A DNA stretch of 64,000 nucleotides from Microglena sp. YARC (Eukaryota; Chlorophyta; Chlorophyceae; Chlamydomonadales; Chlamydomonadaceae): positions 74,765,209 through 74,829,208 of the forward strand of contig CM039463.1 in assembly GCA_022414725.1 (NCBI GenBank), written 5' to 3'. Made by a program: the position numbers and the translations under genes. Under the pieces are notes generated by a model, which saw only the letters and a list, made by a program, of their open reading frames with translations, was not told the origin of the DNA and made no database searches. Shown here piece by piece: positions 30,828 through 40,494 of the stretch (positions within the stretch are counted from its first letter, which is position 1; each line of letters starts with the position of its first letter).

Positions 30828-32163
30828 ATGACTCCCAAAATAATGGGTATGCTTTCCCCAGACCCCAACTCAGTGCATATCAATGAGCACGAATCCATCC
30901 TCCTCCTTGCAGCCTGCCATATCATGAAAACTCTTGACATATCCATCAAAGTGGATATCGCTCAATATGCTTTGGACCCATACTGTTGTTCTACCTCTGG
31001 TACAATTTCTCTGATCCCATTATTCACCACCCCCCTAATCCATATCTAACCCATTATGAGTTCTGCCTGCATGCTCCATGTCACTCTAGAGACGTGCTCT
31101 TTGTCTTCCATGGAGACTCATTCAACTCCTGGGCAAACGCCATCACACTCTACCTTGACGGTATCCTCGCCCGTGCTGGCCTACGTCATATGATGCTCTC
31201 CGCCGCAGCAGATAGACTTCATTGCCCAACATCTTTGCCCCGGTCTCAGAGACTACTGTGTACGCCAGTACTCTGATGATCCCCATGCAATGCTAGACTA
31301 TCTGTACTCCACTTTTGGAATCCAAGCCCCTCCAGCCGTAGAATTACGTAGTGATGTTATAGGAGTGTTCATAGATATGAATAGCAACTGGGTCCCTAGT
31401 GATCCTGATCGTGATTTCTGTGATGCCTATGATGCTAATGAAGTACCCTATCAACCTGCACGCCTGCGACCTGCCCGCCTGAGATCTGCACGCCTCAGAC
31501 TTGCACGCCTCAGACCTGCATGCAGCAGACCTCATCTACCCGCCAGCACTCTCACCCCTGCTTGCATATCTGTCCCTGTGAATGACGGTGACGAATTAGC
31601 AGATCATCCAGCAGCTACCCTGATTGCTACCAATAGGGTAACATGGTCACCTGACACTGTCTTCTATGGAAATGACGATGATCCCTGTGCTGATGATCAC
31701 TTACATGGGGGGGAACCGATGAACCATTCTGAAGTAGTGATCATTGCACCCTCACCTGCAGCTGAACTTGCACGTGCTCCCTCACCTGCAGTTGCACCTG
31801 CTCTCTCACCTGCAGTTTTACCTTCTCTATCTTGCACCTGATATACTGTCACCTGCTGCAGCTCTTTCCCCATCAACTATAATTGATGGGTACGACACCT
31901 CCACATCAGACTCTACTTCTGAGACCCCTTCATGCTCTGCTGAGCACGTCACCCCCACCTCATACACACCCTGCTCCACTAAGCATGACACTACAACCGC
32001 CACCTGGCACCCTACCATCCCCATTGACTGTGATCTGACTGTGATCATCAGCTCAACCCACTCTCCACACACCTCTGCCTTCCGAGGCATTTCCCCCCTG
32101 TCCTTGCCCTGCTACTGTTGTAGGAAACCCAAGGCACTGCACATCCTTGTAGACATAGGATAG
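30828..32163 (+). pseudogene. Frameshifted gag-like frame of LTR element
   Basis: The frame starts MTPKIMGMLSPDPNSVHINE, moves to another frame near 31,040 (RDVLFVFHGDSFNSWANAIT), and returns near 31,205 (QQIDFIAQHLCPGLRDYCVR, then LDYLYSTFG). The 'F.G..F..W...I' pattern is gag-like. A run of PARLR-type repeats lies at 31,456-31,520. LHGGE and the C-terminal SCS.. stretch match the frame in the small LTR element at 54.3-55.3 kb. At least two shifts make it inactive. It is bounded by the LTR-like segments at 30,395 and 32,840. Confidence 0.5.
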
Positions 32164-32777
32164 ATGATAAGTGTGTGAAGGGGAAGTAGGGGGTGATCTC
32201 ATGTACTGATCTGGAGCACTGATCTGATCTGATGTGATGATCCGTTTGAGGCACTGATCTGCATGTGATATCTGACTGATCGGTTGAACTGATCTGATCT
32301 GATGTGATGATCTGTATGAGGCACTGATCTGCATGATGTGCTGATCTGCATAATGATCTGTGTGACTTGCTGTACCTCTGATTGCACTTAACATGCTTTG
32401 ATTAAATTAAATTAACTTCGCATGCAGATTCATAATCCTTAGCGAGCGAGCGATACCCTCCTCAACTGATTTAATTTGCATGTTACATAATTGTTTAAGC
32501 ATTGCATGTGTGAGTATATCAGAACCTACTGTCTCCCATTCCCAGTGAAAAATGCAGATGCAGATGCGAACTTGCATGAATAATTTGCTGACTAATAAAT
32601 CACCTATGAGAGGGACACCCGCTTTTACTGGTTTCATCTGCATTTACCGGTACTCATTTGTAGCATCACACGCACTGTATCGCATTCGTCACGTGCAATG
32701 ACACTTTGTCTTGCATTTATCTGTTATGCGCGGTGTCTGCATTTCCCATTATTGATTTAAACATCAATAAGGGGGGA

Positions 32778-33100
32778 CCATGTACATGCTGACCCCTCGT
32801 AGTTAATCAGCGGCGACTAGCTACCCTGCAGCTAGCAACTCCCATCTTGTAATAATCTCGTCTTGAGGAGACTGCGTGACACGGGAAGATGAAGCTACTG
32901 ATGAGCAGATTACAGTATATCTTATATTTGAATACTAGCATGCCGCATGAACGGACATGTTATACTTCGCTGGCGGCAGTACAGTCGTACTGCCCGGCGG
33001 TGCACGGTATCACAAGGACACACAGTGCAGAGCCAGTCAGTGACTACACACTGGCTACTCTGAGCAACTCAGTAGCCGGTATATAATCCGGAATATAACA
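32778..33100 (+). mobile_element. Probable 3' LTR of degraded LTR element
   Basis: It is preceded by a hairpin and a purine tract (aaacatcaataaggggggac), as polypurine tracts are in the two intact LTR elements here. It ends ccggtatataatccggaata and then taaca. Similarity to 30,395-30,644 is clear but patchy. Confidence 0.45.
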
Positions 33101-34335
33101 CATCTAGCTTCCATGTAGCTTCCGAGCAGCACCTAGTTGACCTGCATATACCTGGCAGCTTCCCTGCAGCTCCTAGCAGGCCGACAACACCTGGTAGCTT
33201 CCTTGCAGCTCCTGGCAAGCCGGCAACACCTGCAGCTTCCCTGCAGCTCCTGCAGCGCCTAAGTTGACCTGCAGCTCCTGCACCCTCCTAGTATTGTTTA
33301 GGCGACAAGCAGCTTCCCTGCAGCTACTCAGCAGCTACTAAGTTTACTAGCAGATCCTGCAGATCCCTAGCAGAGCATAGTTGACTTGCAGATACCTGTA
33401 GCAGCTTGTAGCTTCCGTGCAGCGCCTAGTTAACCTACAGCGACTAGTTCACATGCAGCTCCCTAAACCCTAGTTTTAACCGGGAATGCCTAGTTAACCT
33501 GCAGCGCCTAGTTAACCTGCAATGTACAGTTGACATGCAGCTACCTCCAGCTTCCTAGCAGAGTATCCCAAACTCAGCCCTGCAGCTTCTGTGCAGCTCC
33601 TAGTTGACCTGCAGCAACCTGTAGCTACCCCGCTTCTAGCCTACAGCTTCCGGGCAGCTCCTAGCAATTGGCACCTCCCTGCCATGCCTGCCAACTTTGA
33701 CCATGAGTTATCATGCTCCCCTGTCTAGGATTACCAAGCATCTGTCCCTAGATGGCTACCCTTATCATGGCACTTAGTGACCATGCCTTCTGGCACCAAT
33801 GAACCTATAAAGTAGGACTAGATCTGTTTAGGAATTAATTCGGTACTGCCCCATGTACAGCTTCCAGGATTACCATACTCTGAAATCCTCTAAGATAGTG
33901 AGATTATGAATATTGGTACCTCTGCCCTTCCTATCATTCCACCTGGACTGATATTAATGAGCCAGCGAGGGATCTCTACTTTAGTATATTCGCATGTTGC
34001 GTCATCTGATTTAAGACCTCCTTATATCCCAAATCATGGGGGGAATAGTCTGCTGCCTTCATTTTCCTAACATTAATAACTAATTGAGTATCAGCGTGCA
34101 CCTTCCTGCAGCTCCTAACATAAATAGCAGTTGAGTTGAAGCTTGCACATTCCCTGCAGCTTCTAACATCCTGTTCCCAACGAGAACATAAGTAGTTAAA
34201 TCAAGCCAGCACATTCTCTGCAGTTTCCTCCTTAGCATTGAGTTTGATCCTGCAGCTCCCCTGCGGCTCCTATCTTACATCCATATCTACATATTGCCTA
34301 TGAGACCTTCCAGTGCACAATAGTCACATCTAGTT
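33101..34335 (+). repeat. cagcttcc/ctcctagcag-rich internal region of LTR elements
   Basis: Repeated cagcttccctgcagctccta and tagttgacctgcag motifs dominate. The phrases tactgccccatgta and ccaaatcatggggggaatag match the noncoding 3' part of the LTR elements at 56.1-57.2 kb and, inverted, 38.0-38.5 kb. It is a remnant of the same family, with no open frame. Confidence 0.6.
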
Positions 34336-34411
34336 ATCGAATGCTTTACTGTGTAATCATCATCAGTAGCTATAATCTCCTCGTGTCTGCAGTCTCACCC
34401 TATAGATGACT

Positions 34412-34475
34412 AAAGGATTCGAACCCGGCAACTTCTTCGTTCTTCCTAGGAGCTCAACCATGGAGCCATTCGTCG
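34412..34475 (-). other. tRNA-like promoter sequence (SINE head or relic)
   Basis: On the minus strand a box A-like TGGCTCCATGGTTGAG (34,452-34,467) lies 35 bp before a perfect box B GGGTTCGAATC (34,416-34,426). The acceptor and T stems do not pair well, so a working tRNA is unlikely. The adjoining 34,336-34,411 matches 30,400-30,475 inverted. Confidence 0.4.
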
Positions 34476-34750
34476 GAACGAGGATATCTAATTCTAGAAT
34501 GATATTGGAAGTACAAACAGTCTTTTGATCACTGCTGGAAATTCTGTTTGAATTCTTGCAGATGGCCTCAAATCTCTATCCTGTGGATGTCTCCACTAGA
34601 ATTTTCTGTTCTAATTTTTCATCCTGTTACTGGTCCCAAGTTTTTTTGTCACCCGGATTTGTTTCTGGGTTTCTAGATTTGTTACTGGTTACTAGTTAGT
34701 AGTCCTTCCATATTTGTTCCTAGTACTGTTTACTGGTCCTAGTTCCTGCT

Positions 34751-35495
34751 TATCAGCATGAATTGCGGTGCTCTCACGCGTTTTATGACTTGGTGACTAC
34801 TTATGTACTTCCTTAGAACTATCGGCTCTGACAGTACTGTGCCAGCTTCCCGTAGACTGTGTCATCCTTCATGACACAGTGACAGCTTCCTGTTGGCTGC
34901 GTCACCGGTTCTACTGGCACGCGCTGTCTTGCCTGTACCCTTGTTAGGTTCCAGGTTGCCGCCTCCTTTCACCGCTGGTGCCCCTTGATGGGTCTCCAGT
35001 GCTTGTAACGTTATTCTCGTCTCCTTGTATAGATTGGCGCGTCTGACCGCTGCAAGTATCTCTGTCCACTCTCTGGAGTGTATTAAAGCTGATAGGTTAT
35101 AGGCCCATCACGCTAACCACTGCGCTTGTATGTCATCTGCGTCATAGGTGGAGTATCAGCATGAATTGCGGTGCTCTCACGCGTTTCATGACTTGGTGAC
35201 TACTTATGTACTTCCTTAGAACTGTCGGCTCTGACAGTACTGTGCCAGCTTCCCGTAGACTGTGTCATCCTTCATGACACAGTGACAGCTTCCTGTTGGC
35301 TGCGTCACCGGTTCTACTGGCACGCGCTGTCTTGCCTGTACCCTTGTTAGGTTCCAGGCTGCCGCCTCCTTTCACCGCTGGTGCCCCTTGATGGGTCTCC
35401 AGTGCTTGTAACGTTATTCTCGTCTCCGTGTAGATTGGCGCGTCTGACCACTGCAAGCATCTCTGTCCACTCTCTGGAGTGTATTAAAGCTGATA
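34751..35495. mobile_element. Composite TIR element with ctgct duplication
   Basis: Two nearly identical units (34751-35094 and 35154-35495), each from tatcagc to gctgata, are joined by 59 bp. The five bases ctgct flank the pair on the outside (34746-34750 and 35496-35500) but not each unit, so the pair moved or was duplicated as one block. An inverted single copy lies at 36881-37218. There is no transposase frame. Confidence 0.7.
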
Positions 35496-35775
35496 CTGCT
35501 AATACACACAAGGCCATCTGCACAGGAGCCCTAGGATCTCGTAGAATGATCATGGACGCTGGCAAGGAAGAGGACCTTCCCAGGGGGGTCCTGGGGAAAC
35601 GTCTCCCCGACTGGCTACGCCCCTCCACTATTACTGTAGCGGATTGGAAGAGGATGAGACCTGATCTTGCCGTCCTACCTGACATAGACTCTCCTACCTG
35701 TATGTCTGATAAAGAACTCTGGGTTCTTGAGCTTGGATACTGCTCTGATACTAATCACGCTACTAAGTTTATTAC

Positions 35776-36398
35776 GTACTGGATAATCTGAGTGGAAGCA
35801 CAGCAGAGTCGCATCAGAACGTCCTCAATCTCAGGAGAGAGACGTCGGACAGTAGCAGAAGGAGCCGTAAAGGTGGAGGATTGATTGGGGGGGGTTACTT
35901 CCACGACGGCGAAGACTCTCATGACCGCTAGCAGAGGCAGCTGGTGCACAGACGTCTAGCCAATCATCAAGAGGACCCGGGTCCTCCTTAGGAAGGACAC
36001 GGTCGCAGCCATTGCTGATAATGACACTGCGCATCCCGCGCGTCCAAGATTCTCCATTCTTGTCGTGGAGTTTCTCAAAATTAGCGGGAGGCCCTCGCGG
36101 AAGTTGCATCGCAAAGCAGTGGTAGTAAATGAGGGACCGTATAACCTATCAGCTTGGATAACACTCCGGAGAGTGGACTTATTGTGTGCAGCACGCCAAT
36201 CTATAAATGCGGAGACGAGAATAAATATTACAAAAGATAGTGGAACCATAAAGGGACACCAGCGGAGGAAAGGGGGGGCGGTAGCCTGGAACCTGATCAG
36301 GGTACAGGTTAGACAGCGCGTGTCAGAAGAACCGATGACGCAGTTTACCACTGATTCAGATGCCAATAAGGCACTCGTGTCCTAGTAGTACAGCTAAC
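35776..36398. mobile_element. 623-bp insertion with 22-bp target duplication
   Basis: The 22 bases atcacgctactaagtttatt plus ac stand on both sides (35754-35775 and 36399-36420), while the LINE original has them once. The insert has no clear terminal inverted repeats. Its interior repeats part of the tatcagc element (36,140-36,330). Its last 45 bases equal one arm of the palindrome at 29,917. The class is unknown. Confidence 0.75.
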
Positions 36399-36880
36399 AT
36401 CACGCTACTAAGTTTATTACTAAACATGCCCAACATGTTGAATTAGTCAATGGCCTTCGATCGGCTGGATACCTTGTTCACTATGAAGTTATTACCGTTG
36501 GTACAACTGGTACTATTCCTACCTCTTTTTTGACTTCTATGACCACTCTTGGACTTCAGAGATCCTGTGCCCTCAAACTGGCGGACACAGTCCATTCTCA
36601 CACCATTACTAGTTTCCAGAGTATTTTACAGTGCAGACGCTTTATGGAAACACACACCGGGTCGATACCCGGGGACTAGCACACAGACCGTCCCCCTCTC
36701 AGGTTTTGTCTTACCAGCTGTATTGTGCCGGTGCTTCCCAACCGGGGTGAAAAACCCCCGTATTAAGCTGCACTGGCATGATGGGGCTACGGTGCCTGTT
36801 GTTCAGGCATCGGTGGTAATTCTTTTTACTGAGATGGTCCTACGGTGACTATAGCTAGCTCCGGCCTACGCTATGGTGTC

Positions 36881-37218
36881 TATCAGCTTGGATAACACTC
36901 CGGAGAGTGGACTTTGTGTGTGCAGCACGCCAATCTATAAATGCGGAGACGAGAATAAGTTACAAGCACAGGAGACCCATTAAGGGGCACCAGTGGAGGA
37001 AAGGGGGCGGTAGCCTGGAACCTGATCAGGGTACAGGCTAGACAGCGCGTGTCAGAAGAACCGATGACGCAGTCAACAGGAAGTCGTCACAGTGTCATGA
37101 AGAATGACACAGTCTACGGGAAGCTGACATAGTACTGTCAGGACCGATAGTTCTAAGGGAGTACACAAGGAGTCACCAAGACATAAAACAAGCGAGAGCA
37201 CCGCTATTCATGCTGATA
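36881..37218. mobile_element. 338-bp TIR element, 5-bp duplication gtgtc
   Basis: The ends tatcagc and gctgata are perfect short inverted repeats. gtgtc flanks both sides, and the LINE original at 52,530 has it once. The body is the inverted form of the units at 34.75-35.5 kb. Confidence 0.8.
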
Positions 37219-37633
37219 GTGTCCTTAACTTCACGTCCTGTGAGTAACGGTTCTACACGGATGTAACAATTTCAATTTCAATTTCTGATACTGCTGCTTA
37301 TTTTTAGTTTTTTGTGTGGCCCTCCAGGCTTCGAGTAGGCTCTGATTAATTTGACACCACCCTGGTAGTTTTGAACTCCACGTTTTTCGAATCTGATTAC
37401 ATCTCTAGGATAATTTTTCGCTTTAGCCCCCTCGGGACCCCCCAGGGTCCCTGGGCTGAAGCCCTAAGTCCTCCCCGTCTCTCTCCGTTCTTTGAAATGT
37501 TTTGTAGCGTTATTCGGCTACGAGTAGCTACTTTCTCCTCTACTTTCGAAATTAAAGGGGTTTTCCGTGTCGATTGCGACCGAGTCTCAGAACTTGTCTT
37601 TTAAATGCGGCCCCGTTCGGAATGGGATGGCTA

Positions 37634-37860
37634 TGTTAATGTAAGATTGTTACAACGGCATAGGCTCGATAGAGGAGAAGATGCTATTAAGCGCAACAGG
37701 CGCAATCATATAGAATAGAGATGTGTACTGCAGGGTACTGCAGTCACGTGCAGGCCACAGCTAGCCTGAGGCCTGGCGGCAGGCAACACGGTACCAGGAG
37801 GAAAGGTACCGGTGTGCATTATGCCGACTCAGAGACTGATATATAAATCAGTCAATAACA
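37634..37860 (-). mobile_element. 3' LTR of Copia-type element
   Basis: The 227-bp LTR (TGTTAATG...CAATAACA in plus sense) matches 59460-59686 at all but about three positions. In element sense it is preceded by a polypurine tract (aattgggggggg, 37,861-37,872). The target duplication is ggcta, at 37629-37633. Confidence 0.92.
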
Positions 37861-38517
37861 CCCCCCCCAATTCAAGGTATTCTTGAGCTCAAGAATTCCT
37901 GGAATTAACTGAGGGGCATAAGAAAATTAAAATATTAAAACTAGGGAGACTTTGGGAATTTCTAGTAGCTGAAAGGGAGAAATCACTTCAGCAGGGTTTT
38001 TCAAAGAAATGTCATTCTTCTGGGGTAGCTGGCTAGGTAAGTGGCTCTACAGGTAGGCTGCAGGCTAAGTAGCAGAAAGGCTGCTGAGGGGGTGCAAGGA
38101 AACTGCAGGTAAGCTGTAGGCTAGGTAGCAGAGAGGCTGCTGAGAAGGTGTAAGGAAACTGCAGGTAGGCTGCAGGCTAGAGCAGATAGGCTGCTATGGG
38201 AAGCTGGATACAGAAAATCCAGGCTTGGTGAAGGCTGGTGAAGATATCCTTGGCTACGAGAATTTGCATGATTCGAGACTAGAGGACTTGTCATTTAGAC
38301 ATGATGTCTGGACTAGTCCCCCCATAATTTGGGTGAGATACATTAGGTAGGCCCTAAATTAAAGCAAAGACATCAAAGAGAGACTAGAAGAATTCTAAAT
38401 TCAGAAGGGGTGCTGCCTGTGGAAGTACATGGGGCAGTACAGTAGGCAGGTAATCTAATAAATTCTAGAGTGTTCAAGTCTATTCAAAAGATGAAGAGCA
38501 ATGTTGGAAACTGAATT
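37861..38517 (-). other. Noncoding 3' part of Copia element
   Basis: After the polypurine tract come repeated aggctgcaggctaggtagca motifs. The phrases actagtccccccataatttg and catggggcagtac are the inverse of those in the LTR elements at 56.6-56.8 and 33.9-34.0 kb. No open frame is seen. Confidence 0.6.
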
Positions 38518-39413
38518 AAGTGCCTGGCTTGCTGGGGAAGCCATCAAGGTCAAGTTGCTGGCAGACTTGGGCAAGGAACTGGTCAAATGACTTGGGAGCT
38601 AGGCTGGGGGGGTAAGGATGTTGATAAAGGTGAAGTCCATGGGGCTCCAGGTCATGCTGAGATGGTTGACACATAGAACTTTGCCTCCAGGATGTGCAAA
38701 GCTTCTGGGTTCCATGATCATCTTAGGTCTGAATGAGAGTGTGTGAGCATGTGCATTGACCATGGCAGCTTGGAGACAAATGGCCCACTGTAAAGTGGGT
38801 CTGGCTGTGGTAGAAACAGTGGGGTAGGCTTGCACCATTTTGCTGGAGTCTGCTGTTTGTGCTTGATGATAGGACTGCAGGCATCAGATGGCTCCTTGTG
38901 CATTGACCTGTGTGGGAACTGTTCTCTTTCAGAAGCCAGCAGGGTAGGGAACTTGCTGGTGAATGCTGTGATGAGCTTGGACAGTGGAGGCCTGGGCTTG
39001 ATGTTGAAAGCTGGTGAAGCAGGCCTGCTGTTCAGGTGGTGTAGGGTGCATCCAAAACGTGTGAGACTAAGGCTGGATTTGTTGGAAAAGTGGATGTGGT
39101 TGACATTCTGATTAACTTCTCCCAGTGGTAGTCCAATGTCTGGTGATCTGTTGACCAGTATCCATTGGTCCCAGGTAGTTGCTGTGTCTAGATCAGATGG
39201 CTTGAGTGGCCCGTCCCCATCTATGGGGCCATCATATTCCTCATAGTTGGTCCTGATCTGGTCACTGAGGAGTTCCATCTCTGCTCTTGCTCGTTGTAGC
39301 CCCAGGTTGTCCAGCTGTTGTTGGAGATCTGGAGTGGTTTCAGGAGGGTCATCTACTCCTAGTCCAGGGTCATCCTGGGGCTTGTGTACCTCTGGATGGA
39401 TGAGCTCTGGCAT
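38518..39413 (-). CDS. Terminal open frame of Copia element, unknown
   Basis: The frame from 39,413 begins MPELIHPEVHKPQDDPGLGV. It has an acidic helical part (DLQQQLDNLGLQRARAEMEL) and runs to 38,718. A shift near there leads to APKSFDQFLAQVCQQLDLDG, ending at about 38,518. I see no integrase, reverse transcriptase or RNase H motif. It may be a gag-like or extra frame of a non-autonomous element. The DNA between 39,414 and 40,240 has no recognised gene and includes telomere-like ccctaaacccc near 40,120-40,190. Confidence 0.4.
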
Positions 39414-40240
39414 GTCATCACTGTCAGTATCATCAGAGGCTTCCAGATTGTCTGCAGTGAAAGGGGAGTGGTACTGGCAGATGAGAGAGAGAGAGAGGGT
39501 TCGTTACATAAACTCAGCAAATCACTGCCGAGACTGGACAGCAGCGCAGCCTGCCGACCATCCAATTTTATAACACGGAAGCACGAGGGTTTTGAAGGCA
39601 CCCCCACAAACCTGAAAACAAACTAGGTCAAGTCCCCAAAAAGGAAACAAACTAGAGGCGTAAAGGAGAGCGGAAAGGGGAGGGATGCAAAAGTAAGCAA
39701 TCCAGAACACCAAGCCCACCAACCACAAGAGAGGAAGGCCAAACTAAAAGAACTAAATACCACCCAAGGGCATGCGCTATGAGCACCTTAATATGCAGCG
39801 ATAATGCCCTCAAAGGAAGAAAGCACAAGACAACCCAACACAGCCAACTTGCAGAAAAGGACCGGAGTGTCAAGGATGATAACCATTGACACCCCATGAA
39901 GGAAAGGGGGAGGCCAGCCGAAAACAGAGAGGCCAGAAACCAACCTAGCAAGACTCAGAAAGCAGGCACACATGTTAGGGGCAAGAGAATCCACCACACT
40001 TGGTAAACCTGCCCAGCCCGGACACCAGAAGCCACAAACTAGAGCTATTACTAGAGAAACGAAACCAACAATCTAAGCACAGCCAGCGAGAAAGGGAGGC
40101 GAAAAGGAGAAGGGAGGGGTTAGGGTTTAGGGTCCAGGGTGGAAACTGGTAATCCTAAACCCCAAACCCAAACCCGAAAACTGCAGGCATGAAGGGCCAA
40201 ACCAAAGATAGTGGGAGGATGGTCCTGGAGGTCTTGTACT

Positions 40241-40310
40241 GTTGTTTTCCGGTGTTGTACCAACCGGACATCTGATCAGATGTCCGGTTGGTACAACACC
40301 GGAAAACAAC
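40241..40310. repeat. Perfect 70-bp palindrome
   Basis: Two 35-bp arms (gttgttttccggtgttgtac..., then its exact complement) meet at catctgatcagatg-like centre acatctgatcagatgt. It lies at the 5' border of the large LINE and shares its centre with the palindrome at 29,917 but not its arms. Confidence 0.95.
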
Positions 40311-40494
40311 ACAACGTATATCCAAACGACAGGGCTGATATTATATGCATAGCAAAAAAAAAAAATCCTGACAGGTCACTTTTTCCGAAGCACATTTCGT
40401 AGGCGCTACTTCTCCTCCGCATAAGCGGAGACTGGAATCGGGATGCGACGACGCTAGGCTTTGCAATGATCATCAATTCGCGCACTTTCCTGAT

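Larger units (their letters stand above)
35503..37283 (+). mobile_element. LINE 3' relic with two insertions
   Basis: The sequence matches 51,813-52,597 of the full LINE at very few differences, from the end of the zinc-knuckle region through the nuclease-like domain to the tail cggatgtaacaatttcaatt. It is interrupted at 35776-36398 and 36881-37218. It is 5'-truncated. Up to 37,633 there follows unrelated sequence with a short open frame and no recognised gene. Confidence 0.85.
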
